The notes under the pieces are model-generated. The model was given only the letters and a program-made list of their open reading frames with translations. It was not told the DNA's origin and ran no database searches. A DNA stretch of 64,000 nucleotides, from assembly GCF_002119765.1 (NCBI RefSeq), contig NZ_CP021112.1, forward strand, positions 5,574,501 to 5,638,500, in the 5' to 3' direction. The translations under genes and the position numbers were made by a program. Positions 17,578-25,541 of this stretch are shown piece after piece (position 1 is the first letter of the stretch; the number at the start of each line of letters is the position of its first letter). This DNA comes from Pseudorhodoplanes sinuspersici. GTDB taxonomy: Bacteria; Pseudomonadota; Alphaproteobacteria; Rhizobiales; Xanthobacteraceae.

Positions 17578-18822
17578 ATGGCCATAGATTTCTCACTGAC
17601 CCCTCAACAGCGTGAACTTCAACGCGAATCCCGCCAGTTTGCGCGCGACGTGCTTGCCGGCGCGAGAATTGCCCAATCGTTGCCTACTCCCGAGGAGCGT
17701 TTCCTCGCGACCCGGCCAGTCTATGAAGCGATGGTGGCGGCCGGCTTCCTGCGGAAATGCGTCCCGGCTCCGGCCGGTGGCGAGAACGCAGGCTTGGTCG
17801 ACATGGCCATCATGGCCGAAGAATTCTATAGCGTGGATGCGAGCGTCACCTTGACGATGCTCGGAACCGTGCTCGGCTTTCTGCCGATCCTGCTCGGCGG
17901 CACACCGGAGCAATGCGGCCGGTTGCTTGGCCCATTCCTGAAAAAGAGCGGAGCGCCGTTAGCAAGTTTTTGTGCCAGTGAGCCGGGGGGCAGTGCAAAC
18001 GCAGCCTCCCCTGCACCAGGCGAGGGTGTGCGCACGAAGGCCAAGGTTGAGGGCGACCACTGGATCATCAACGGTCGCAAGAAGTGGGTTTCGTCGGCGA
18101 CCGGGTGGGATCGCAAAGGAGCCGATATCCTGTGCGTCGTGTGCCGGACCGATCCCGACGCGTTGCCCGGGACGGCGATTTCGGTCATCGTCGTCGAGCG
18201 CCCCGCATCCGGTATCGTTTTTGAGCGCGCAATCGACACGATTGGACATCGCGCGCATCTCGTCCCCGAGTTCCGTCTCGAAAATGTCTCCGCACCGCGG
18301 GACAATTTGCTTGGCGAAGAGGGAAGCGGTCTTGCCCTCACGGCGGCCAGTTTCACCGGGACCGCGGCCCTGGTCGGGATTTTCGGTGTCGCACTGATGC
18401 GCGCGGCGTTTGAGTTTGCGCTGCACTTCGCCAGAACCGAAAAGCGCGGCGGCATTCATCCGATCATCGAGCATCAGGCCGTAGGATACGCGTTGGCTGA
18501 CGCGAAGACTTCAATCGAGGCGGCGCGATATCTCAGTTGGTGCGCGTGCCATGCGGTCGACACGCAATCACCTGCCGCCGACGAACTTGCGATACAGGCC
18601 AAGATTTACGGGTCGGAGACCGCGGTTCGCGTGATCACCGATTTGATGCGTGTCGTCGGCGTCGATAGCTACGACCATGAGGCTCCACTTGGGCGGCTTC
18701 TACAGGATGCGCTCGCGCTTCCGATCTTCGACGGGGGCAACATAGGTGTCCGCCGCCGCCAACTCCACACCATGCTGAAATCGCCGGACTACGACCCGCT
18801 CGCGGCGATCAGCACGGCCTGA
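17578..18822 (+). CDS. Nitroalkane-oxidase-like acyl-CoA dehydrogenase family flavoprotein
   Basis: A 414-residue acyl-CoA dehydrogenase fold protein: N-terminal MAIDFSLTPQQREL, middle domain with FCASEPGGSANAA and WIINGRKKWVSSATGWD, and C-terminal domain. The end reads PIFDGGNIGVRRRQLHTML. As I recall the fungal nitroalkane oxidase family, this D-G-G-N...RRRQ block carries the catalytic aspartate that replaces the glutamate of true acyl-CoA dehydrogenases; here it is Asp385. It may therefore oxidise a nitroalkane or another small carbon acid rather than a CoA ester. The ATG at 17578 matches the family N-terminus better than a GTG at 17563. It lies between an AraC regulator and an SDR. Confidence 0.7.
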   Translation: MAIDFSLTPQQRELQRESRQFARDVLAGARIAQSLPTPEERFLATRPVYEAMVAAGFLRKCVPAPAGGENAGLVDMAIMAEEFYSVDASVTLTMLGTVLGFLPILLGGTPEQCGRLLGPFLKKSGAPLASFCASEPGGSANAASPAPGEGVRTKAKVEGDHWIINGRKKWVSSATGWDRKGADILCVVCRTDPDALPGTAISVIVVERPASGIVFERAIDTIGHRAHLVPEFRLENVSAPRDNLLGEEGSGLALTAASFTGTAALVGIFGVALMRAAFEFALHFARTEKRGGIHPIIEHQAVGYALADAKTSIEAARYLSWCACHAVDTQSPAADELAIQAKIYGSETAVRVITDLMRVVGVDSYDHEAPLGRLLQDALALPIFDGGNIGVRRRQLHTMLKSPDYDPLAAISTA

Positions 18823-18885
18823 AGGATTACGCTTGTATCGCGACAGACCATCATTTCCATCAGTCATCAACAGACCGGCCGAACG

Positions 18886-19605
18886 ATGAGCACAGCACAA
18901 CCAGTCGCCGTTGTAACCGGAGCGTCGCAGGGAATTGGTGCGGCAATCGTCAAGGCGCTCAGAGCGCGCAACTACCGCGTCGTCGCGACCTCACGCTCCA
19001 TCCAGCAAAGCAGCGATCCGGACACCGTGACGGTGCAGGGAGATATCGCCAATCCGGACACGGCAGACCTGGTATTCAGGCAAGCACTGGATCGCTTCGG
19101 CCGGGTCGACATGCTGGTGAACAATGCCGGCATCTTCATGGCCAAGCCGTTTACCGCCTATTCCCGGGACGATTTCGCGCTCTACACCGCGACCAACATC
19201 TCGGGCTTCTTCTACATGACACAGCGCGCGATCGAGATGATGGAGCGACAAGGGAGCGGCCACGTCGTAACGATCACGACCAGCCTTGTCGACCAACCCA
19301 TGACAAGTGTGCCGTCCGTGCTGGCATCGCTCACCAAAGGCGCACTGAACGCCGCGACGAGATCGCTTGCGATCGAGTTCGCACGGAAAGGCATTCGCGT
19401 GAATGCGGTTTCGCCCGGGATCATCAAGACGCCGATGCATCCAGTCGAGGCCCATCAGGCACTCGCCGCATTGCATCCGATGGGGCGGATGGGCGAGATA
19501 TCGGACATTGTGGACGCGGTTCTGTATCTGGAAAATGCGGGTTTCGTGACCGGGGAGATTCTTCACGTCGATGGCGGCCAGGCAGCCGGTCATCACGCGA
19601 TCTAG
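18886..19605 (+). CDS. SDR-family protein lacking the catalytic tyrosine
   Basis: A 239-residue Rossmann protein with the SDR cofactor motif VVTGASQGIG (about 9-18), NNAG (79-82), Ser133 and IRVNAVSPGIIKTPMH. At the active site, where YxxxK is expected, the sequence reads VLASLTKG: Lys151 is present but residue 147 is Ala, not Tyr. I have seen the same VLASLTKG signature in other SDR-like proteins, so this may be a distinct subfamily rather than damage. It follows the nitroalkane-oxidase-like gene by 63 bases and could act on its carbonyl product, with altered chemistry. Confidence 0.8.
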   Translation: MSTAQPVAVVTGASQGIGAAIVKALRARNYRVVATSRSIQQSSDPDTVTVQGDIANPDTADLVFRQALDRFGRVDMLVNNAGIFMAKPFTAYSRDDFALYTATNISGFFYMTQRAIEMMERQGSGHVVTITTSLVDQPMTSVPSVLASLTKGALNAATRSLAIEFARKGIRVNAVSPGIIKTPMHPVEAHQALAALHPMGRMGEISDIVDAVLYLENAGFVTGEILHVDGGQAAGHHAI

Positions 19606-19634
19606 TCAGCCCCGCGAGTCAGGCCATTGATCGG

Positions 19635-20828
19635 TCAATACGACCGCGGCATCCCCAGCACGTTCTGGCCGATATAGGCCAGGATGAGGTTGGTCGAGAT
19701 CGGCGCAATCGTCGAAATACGCGCCTCGCGCCATTTGCGTTCGACATCGAATTCGCGCGCCGCGGCAAAGCCGCCATGGGTCTGCATGCAGGCTTCGGCG
19801 GCGTGCCAGGCCGCCTCGCTGGCGAGGAGCTTGGCCATATTGGCTTCCTCACCACACGGTTTGCCGGCTTCGAACAGGGCAGCAGCCGCGCGGATCATCA
19901 AATCGGCCGCCTTCCATTCGGCATAGCAGCGCGCCAGTGGAAACTGGATGCCCTGGTTCTGGCCGATCGGACGGCCGAACACCTCACGCTCCTTGGAATA
20001 GGCCACCGCCTTGTTGATGAAGAAGCGGCAATCGCCTGACGATTGCGAGGCGGCGACGATGCGCTCCGAATTCATGCCGGTGAGGATATAGCGAAAGCCC
20101 TGCCCCTCCTCGCCGATCAGGTTCTCGACCGGCACTTCGAGATTGTCGAAGAACAGTTCGTTGGTCTGGTGATTGATCATGGTGTCGATGCGCTGCATCG
20201 TCAGGCCCTTGCCGACGGCATCCTTCATTTCGACCAGCAGCACCGACAACCCTTCGGTCCTCTTCTTGACCTGATCGACCGGCGTGGTGCGGACCAATAG
20301 CGTCATCAGGTCGGACTTGTGTGCGCGCGAGGTCCAGATCTTCTGGCCGTTGACGATATATTTATCGCCCCTGCGTTCGGCCCGCGTCTTCAGCCTGGTG
20401 GTGTCGGAGCCCGTCGTCGGCTCGGTGACGCCGAAGGCCTGAAAGCGGATCTTGCCTTCGGCGATGCCCGGAAGATATTTCTGCTTCTGCGCTTCGTTGC
20501 CGTGACGCAGCAGCATGCCCATCATGTACATCTGCGCATGGCAGGCGCCGCCATGGCCGCCATTGGCGTTGATCTCTTCCAGGATCGCGCAGCCCGCGCG
20601 CAGCGGCAGCCCCGAACCGCCGTATTCTTCGGGAATCTGGGCTGCGAGATAACCTGCGTCGCTCAGCTCCTTGACGAATTCCTCGGCGTAATCGTCATTG
20701 TCTTCGAGCTTGCGCCAGTATTCCGACGGAAACTTCTTGCAGATGGCGCGCACGCCCTCGCGGATCTCCGGATAATCTTCGCCTAATGGAACGGAAACGT
20801 TCATTGCACCGGCGTTGATGGCGTCCAT
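19635..20828 (-). CDS. Acyl-CoA dehydrogenase
   Basis: A 397-residue family member with FGVTEPTTGSDTTRLKTRA (the TEP..GSD substrate/FAD motif, about 138-156), YIVNGQKIWTSRA, and a C-terminus GGFAAAREFDVERKWREAR...LILAYIGQNVLGMPRSY. The family's common EGT glutamate position reads API, as in many members ending LG-PRS-, so the base must lie elsewhere or the reaction differs. It precedes and is co-directional with nothing downstream; the CaiB-type CoA-transferase lies 43 bases upstream in the same operon and would make its acyl-CoA substrate. Its 3' end is duplicated at 16061-16326. Confidence 0.9.
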   Translation of the reverse strand: MDAINAGAMNVSVPLGEDYPEIREGVRAICKKFPSEYWRKLEDNDDYAEEFVKELSDAGYLAAQIPEEYGGSGLPLRAGCAILEEINANGGHGGACHAQMYMMGMLLRHGNEAQKQKYLPGIAEGKIRFQAFGVTEPTTGSDTTRLKTRAERRGDKYIVNGQKIWTSRAHKSDLMTLLVRTTPVDQVKKRTEGLSVLLVEMKDAVGKGLTMQRIDTMINHQTNELFFDNLEVPVENLIGEEGQGFRYILTGMNSERIVAASQSSGDCRFFINKAVAYSKEREVFGRPIGQNQGIQFPLARCYAEWKAADLMIRAAAALFEAGKPCGEEANMAKLLASEAAWHAAEACMQTHGGFAAAREFDVERKWREARISTIAPISTNLILAYIGQNVLGMPRSY

Positions 20829-20871
20829 GTTTGTTATCCTTCTTGTTGCGCCAACCCTCAGCTTGCTTGGC

Positions 20872-22026
20872 TCAGCTAGCAGAGCGCAGCGACGGACCTT
20901 GCGGAAACAGCAATTCGTTGTCCTCCGCCAGCGCCGGCGGATTCTTGCGGAAGTCCGGCCGCTCGCCGTCGAATTGCAGCGGAAGCCCCATCAACTGGAA
21001 TTTGCCGTCGGCCGAATGTTGCAACATGCCAACCGCTTCGGTCTGCGGATGGTTCAACACTTCATCGAGCGATTGCAGCGGCGCGCATGGCACGGAGACG
21101 GCGGCCAATGTATCGATCCAGTGCTGACGCGGTTTGGTGCGGATCACCTCCGCAACCAGTGCATTGACGCGCTCGCGGTTTCGCACGCGATTGGAGTTGG
21201 TGTTCATCTCCGGATCGTCGGCCCATTCGGGATGGCCGATCGTTGCAGCGAAGCGCCGGAACAGGTTGTCATTCGCGGCCGCGATCACCACCCAGCCGTC
21301 GCTCGCTTCATAGGCCTTGTAAGGTGCCATGCCGCCATTCTCGCTGCCGCTGCGGCGCGGCACGCGGCCGGAGGCAAGATAAGCCGCCGTGTGCATGCAC
21401 ATCCACGACAAGGCGGTTTCGAACAGCGAGGTGTTCACTTCGCAGCCCTCGCCCGTCTGGTTGCGGCGAAGCAATGCCGTGACGATGCCGATCACCGCCC
21501 ACATGCCGGAGCCCTGATCGATGATCGACGGCCCGGTGCGCACCGGCTCCGCACCCTCGTGGCCGGTGACACTCATCAGGCCGCCGAAGGCCTGCAGCAG
21601 CGGATCGTAGCCTGGCGTGCTTTTCATCGGCCCGTCGGCGCCGAAGGCTGTCAGATTGCAATAGACCAGCGCCGGTTTGTCCTTGCGCAACGATGCAGCA
21701 TCGAGGCCGTAACGCTCGACCAGCCCTGGCCGCATGTTCTGCACCACCACATCAGCCTTCTCGACGATATAGCGTCGCAATGTTTCGCGCTGCGCGTCGT
21801 CCTTCAGATCCGCCGCGACCGAACATTTGTTGCGGTTGATCGCCTGGAACATTCCGGCGGCGCCGTGCAGGAACGGCGGGCCCCAGTTGCGGGCATCATC
21901 GCCGCCGTCCGGGTTCTCGACCTTCACCACCGTCGCGCCGAGTTCGGCGAGGATCAGCCCGGCAACGGGAGCGGCGACGCTATGGCCGAGTTCGACAACG
22001 ACGAGATTTTCCAGCGGCAGCTTCAT
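20872..22026 (-). CDS. CaiB/BaiF family (class III) CoA-transferase
   Basis: A 384-residue class III CoA-transferase that moves CoA between acids, for example from succinyl-CoA or acetyl-CoA to a carboxylate. Visible: LENLVVVELGHSVAAPVAGLILAELGATVVKVE at the N-terminus, NRNKCSVAADLKD, and the catalytic Asp in GYDPLLQAFGGLMSVTG (about residues 145-160). Its length is typical. It is upstream of the acyl-CoA dehydrogenase in the same direction, so the pair probably activates and oxidises an organic acid. Confidence 0.92.
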   Translation of the reverse strand: MKLPLENLVVVELGHSVAAPVAGLILAELGATVVKVENPDGGDDARNWGPPFLHGAAGMFQAINRNKCSVAADLKDDAQRETLRRYIVEKADVVVQNMRPGLVERYGLDAASLRKDKPALVYCNLTAFGADGPMKSTPGYDPLLQAFGGLMSVTGHEGAEPVRTGPSIIDQGSGMWAVIGIVTALLRRNQTGEGCEVNTSLFETALSWMCMHTAAYLASGRVPRRSGSENGGMAPYKAYEASDGWVVIAAANDNLFRRFAATIGHPEWADDPEMNTNSNRVRNRERVNALVAEVIRTKPRQHWIDTLAAVSVPCAPLQSLDEVLNHPQTEAVGMLQHSADGKFQLMGLPLQFDGERPDFRKNPPALAEDNELLFPQGPSLRSAS

Positions 22027-22108
22027 GCATCTTGTCCCGGTCTTGAAGCGGGACGTAGCGGCCGCGTGATTGCTATGTCAACGAAGCGTTTGATGGGCCA
22101 ACAGATGC

Positions 22109-22738
22109 CTACTTGGTCCCGTACATCCGGTCGCCGACATCGCCGACGCCAGGAACGATGTAGCCCGACGCATCGAGTTCTTCGTCGATCGCCGCGGTCC
22201 AGATATGCACGTCGGGATGATGCCCCTGCACCTTGTCGATGCCTTGCGGCGTTGCCAGGAGACAAACGATGCGGAGCGACTTCGCGCCTGCTTCTTTCAG
22301 CCGGTCGAGCGCGGCGACGGCGGAGTTGCCGGTGGCCAGCATCGGATGCAGCACCAGCACGAGACGTTCGGCGATGTCGTCCGGCGCCTTGAAGAAATAT
22401 TCGACGGCTACCAGCGTGCGCGGATCGCGATAAAGACCGATATGCGCAACGCGCGCCGACGGCAGGAGCTCGAGCATGCCTTCGAGAAATCCCATGCCTG
22501 CACGCACGATCGGCGCCAGCACCAGCTTCTTGCCGGAGAGTCTTGGCGATTGCATGGTCGCGAACGGCGTCTCGACCTCGGTCATCTCCAGCGGCAGATC
22601 GCGCGTGACCTCATAGCAAAGCAGCGTGCCGATCTCGCTGAACAATTCGCGAAAGCCCTTGGTCGAGCGGCTCTTGTCGCGCAGCAGCGTCAGCTTGTGC
22701 TGCACCAATGGATGATCGACGATGGTAACGCCGCGCAT
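22109..22738 (-). CDS. upp: Uracil phosphoribosyltransferase, URC cluster
   Basis: A 209-residue UPRT that would convert uracil and PRPP to UMP. Family landmarks: [12 protein letters not shown] (about 79-90), [17 protein letters not shown] and the C-terminal [13 protein letters not shown]. The PRPP loop, usually VDPMLATGGS, reads [10 protein letters not shown] with His at position 131 in place of the conserved Asp; the codon is clearly CAT. It is the third gene of a minus-strand set urc1-urc4-upp, so it likely acts in uracil catabolism by the URC route, where UMP is an intermediate, as well as in salvage. Confidence 0.9.
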   Translation of the reverse strand: MRGVTIVDHPLVQHKLTLLRDKSRSTKGFRELFSEIGTLLCYEVTRDLPLEMTEVETPFATMQSPRLSGKKLVLAPIVRAGMGFLEGMLELLPSARVAHIGLYRDPRTLVAVEYFFKAPDDIAERLVLVLHPMLATGNSAVAALDRLKEAGAKSLRIVCLLATPQGIDKVQGHHPDVHIWTAAIDEELDASGYIVPGVGDVGDRMYGTK

Positions 22739-22772
22739 GGCAATCCTCGAAATTAGCGATGCTCAATGACTA

Positions 22773-24011
22773 TCAAAAGACCGTGCCGTCGCTGATAACA
22801 TGAATCGGCGGCGGACCGCCCGGCCGCTTCTCGTTGGCAAGGCGGCGTCCCGCCGCCCATGTGCCGCCCTCGAGCGCAGCACCAAGCGGAAAACGCGCAG
22901 CATCGAGATGAAGCTTGTCACGCACCAGCAGCGCGATCTTGTCGAGCAGCGCGACTGTCAACGCGCGCCATTCGACGACGAGCTCGGAGCCGGGCTCATG
23001 GCCACGTGTTGCGGCGGAGGGATCGCGCAGCGCGATGACGCCGGCATCAACGAACAAGCCGCCGTTGCGATATTCCGCAAGGCCGGTCAGTCCATCGAAA
23101 TCGGTGACCTTCACGCCCGCGTCCTGCAAGGGCTCGACCAGCGAGTAGGTCATCCATTGCGACAGCTTGTGGAACGGGATCAGGCCGTTGGTTTCGTCGC
23201 TTCGCTTGATCGCCGGATGCCGCCAGGTATCGCCGAGCGACACGCCGTCGAGCGAAATGCGGCCCGGCCAGATCGGCCCGAGATGAAGCAGCACGCTGCG
23301 AAGGATCTGCGGCGCGGGCAGCGATGCGCCGCTGCCGGCAATGGCTGCAACATCATCGAACAAGCCGCCGGGCCGCGCGCGATCGTGCATCGCAAACACG
23401 GCGGGATTGTCGAGCGCCGCCTGCCCGAGCCGTGCAATCAGCGCTGCCCGACCCTCAAGACCGGTCAGCGGATTGCCGTCGCGTACCTGAAATCCCACGG
23501 CGAGATCGTCCGCAGTGAAGGCCGCGAGACGTTTTGCATCCGCACGCAGCGGATCTTTGGCATCATCGGAAAAAGCACCCGTTTCGAACATGCGCAGACT
23601 GGCGAGCGCCAGGCCTTCGGAGCGGCCGACCTGCAGACCGGTTGCGCCATCGCGATAACGCCAGTCCGGTCCGGCCCCCGCATCGAGCAACACCGAAACC
23701 ATGGCGAGATCAAATGCAGCCCGCGCCCTCGCGGCTTTGTCCGCCCATTGAGTCTTGATGTCGATCGGCGCCCAGAGATCTTCACCGCCGAGTTTGAAAT
23801 GCCGCCAGCGCGCATGCAGCGGGACTTCAAGCGATGGATAATTTTCCTGAATGACCTTGGCGACGAACGCTGCGGTGGCATCCAGGCGATCGAGGTGCAG
23901 CGTGAAATGCGAGAGCTGCCCCGCTTCCGCCGCCGCCAGCATCTCGTGCGCCCGTTCGCGCACCGCTTTCGCGGACAATAATGAATCGACGGCAGCCGAG
24001 ATCTTGGTCAT
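22773..24011 (-). CDS. urc4: URC4/Urg3 family (DUF1688) uracil-degradation protein
   Basis: A 412-residue protein of the URC4/DUF1688 family, recognised from HFTLHLDRLDATAAFVAKVI near the N-terminus, YPSLEVPLHARWRHF, WRYRDGATGLQVGRSEGLALASL and RNGGLFVDAGVIALRD. Family members are required for pyrimidine breakdown in the URC pathway first described in Lachancea yeast; the biochemical step is not firmly assigned as far as I know. It sits between urc1 and upp, all co-directional, which supports the call. No signal peptide; likely cytoplasmic. Confidence 0.85.
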   Translation of the reverse strand: MTKISAAVDSLLSAKAVRERAHEMLAAAEAGQLSHFTLHLDRLDATAAFVAKVIQENYPSLEVPLHARWRHFKLGGEDLWAPIDIKTQWADKAARARAAFDLAMVSVLLDAGAGPDWRYRDGATGLQVGRSEGLALASLRMFETGAFSDDAKDPLRADAKRLAAFTADDLAVGFQVRDGNPLTGLEGRAALIARLGQAALDNPAVFAMHDRARPGGLFDDVAAIAGSGASLPAPQILRSVLLHLGPIWPGRISLDGVSLGDTWRHPAIKRSDETNGLIPFHKLSQWMTYSLVEPLQDAGVKVTDFDGLTGLAEYRNGGLFVDAGVIALRDPSAATRGHEPGSELVVEWRALTVALLDKIALLVRDKLHLDAARFPLGAALEGGTWAAGRRLANEKRPGGPPPIHVISDGTVF

Positions 24012-24013
24012 GC

Positions 24014-24102
24014 CCGTTCGTCCCCGCGAAAGCGGGGACCCAGAGCCCCAACCAATCGCCTTAAAAAAAGAACTGGATTCCCGCTTGCGCGGGAATGAAC
24101 GG
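24014..24102. repeat. Intergenic repeat (CCCCGCGAAAGCGGGG family)
   Basis: Two hairpins, TCCCCGCGAAAGCGGGGA (24021-24038) and TTCCCGCTTGCGCGGGAA (24078-24095), flanked by CCGTTCGTCC and GAATGAACGG. The same GGGGACCCAGA/CTGGATTC modules recur at 27176-27280. It sits between urc1 and urc4. Confidence 0.75.
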
Positions 24103-24123
24103 AGATGGATCGCATGAGGCCGC

Positions 24124-25380
24124 TCAGAAATCGCGAAGGTTACGGCCGACCGTCGCCTTCAGCTCTTCCGGCGTCGGCGCACCTTCCGGCGTGAAATAAC
24201 CGGCGGCTTTCTTGGCTTCCATTTCGACCTTCGCATCGTCCGGGATCAGTCCATCCGGGATCGGAATGCGCTCGACGATATCGATCCCCGAGCCGACGAT
24301 CGCGTCGTATTTCATGTTGGACATGGACACGAAGCGGTCGATGCGCGTGATGCCGAGCCAGTGCAGCACATCCGGCATCAATTGCTGGAAGCGCGCGTCC
24401 TGCACACCAGCGACGCATTCGGTGCGTTCGAAATAGGTCGCGGCCTGATCGCCGCCCGGCTGGCGCTTGCGCGCATTGTAGACGAGGAACTTGGTCACCT
24501 CGCCGAGCGCGCGGCCTTCCTTGCGGTTATAGACGATGAGACCTGCGCCACCATTCTGTGCCTCGCGGATACATTCGGCGATGCCGTGCACGAGATAGGG
24601 CCGGCAAGTGCAGATATCGGAGCCGAATACGTCCGAGCCGTTGCATTCGTCATGCACGCGGCAAGCCAGTGTTTTCTTCGGATTGCCGAGCGATGCCGGA
24701 TCGCCGAAGATATACAGCGTCATGCCACCGATCGGCGGCAGGAAGACCGAGATGTCGGGACGCGTGACCAGCTCCGGATACATGCCGCCGGTCTGCTCGA
24801 ACAATGTGCGGCGCAGCTTATCCTCGCTGACATCGAAGCGCTCGGCAATGCCGGGCAGATACCAGACCGGGTCGATCGCCGCCTTGGTGACGGCAACGTC
24901 GCCGGATTCATGGACGATGTCGCCATCGACTTTCAAAAGGCCCTTGCCGACGACGGTGTCGAATTCCGGCACCGTCAGCCGCGCCTTGGTGATGGCGATG
25001 GTCGGACGGATATCGATGCCCTCGGCGATCTCGGTCTTGAAATCCTCGGCGACGCGGTGGCCCCAGGGATCGAGCGAGACGATGCTCTTGGCTTCGCCCC
25101 ATTGCGGGAACGGTCCGATATCGACCACCGGCGAAGTGTCGTGCAGATCCGGCCGCGCGATCGGGTTGAGCGCGCCAGACGATACGGCTAAAGCCCGATA
25201 CAGAGCATACGAACCGCCATGCGCGCCAATGGCGTTGCGGTCCGGGCCTGCATTCACTGTGCCGATGACTGGCCCGCGTTCGCGCGCCGTTGGAGCGCCC
25301 CAGCGGATCGGGAAACGTCCCGGTGTGCGATGACCCGGGTGCGACGTCAGACGGATATGACCGTCTCTATTCGTGGACAT
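24124..25380 (-). CDS. urc1: URC1-type GTP cyclohydrolase II homologue
   Basis: A 418-residue protein with a unique N-terminal half (SHPGHRTPGRFPIRWGAP; VIGTVNAGPDRNAIGAHGGSY) and a C-terminal GTP cyclohydrolase II-like domain. The zinc-ligand pattern C-x10-C-x-C of RibA is intact as Cys246, Cys257 and Cys259 (ECNGSDVFGSDICTC), followed by EAQNGGAGLIVYNRKEGRALG. In the URC pathway this protein is thought to open the pyrimidine ring at the nucleotide level. The ATG at 25380 is chosen; 40 further residues upstream are open but unlike the family. First gene of urc1-urc4-upp. Confidence 0.88.
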   Translation of the reverse strand: MSTNRDGHIRLTSHPGHRTPGRFPIRWGAPTARERGPVIGTVNAGPDRNAIGAHGGSYALYRALAVSSGALNPIARPDLHDTSPVVDIGPFPQWGEAKSIVSLDPWGHRVAEDFKTEIAEGIDIRPTIAITKARLTVPEFDTVVGKGLLKVDGDIVHESGDVAVTKAAIDPVWYLPGIAERFDVSEDKLRRTLFEQTGGMYPELVTRPDISVFLPPIGGMTLYIFGDPASLGNPKKTLACRVHDECNGSDVFGSDICTCRPYLVHGIAECIREAQNGGAGLIVYNRKEGRALGEVTKFLVYNARKRQPGGDQAATYFERTECVAGVQDARFQQLMPDVLHWLGITRIDRFVSMSNMKYDAIVGSGIDIVERIPIPDGLIPDDAKVEMEAKKAAGYFTPEGAPTPEELKATVGRNLRDF

Positions 25381-25541
25381 GACCTTGCCCCACAAAAGCA
25401 AAAAGCCCTCTCCAGCGGGTGCCGGGCGAGTGGCTTCAAAGACAGATAATGACGAAAGACCGGAGTTCAAGCAAGCGGTATTTTTGGGCGGCCCGGTCAT
25501 TCCGGGGCGACGGCACGCCGCAGGCGCCGCGGGAATAACAG

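Noticed and set aside
16061-19922. Block considered as an insertion sequence or integron cassette
   Set aside because: No transposase, integrase, terminal inverted repeats or attC-like sites are seen; recombination between homologous gene ends explains the layout better.
20815-22392. A 525-codon plus-strand frame across the CoA-transferase and upp genes
   Set aside because: It crosses two well-supported genes on the other strand and shows no domain.
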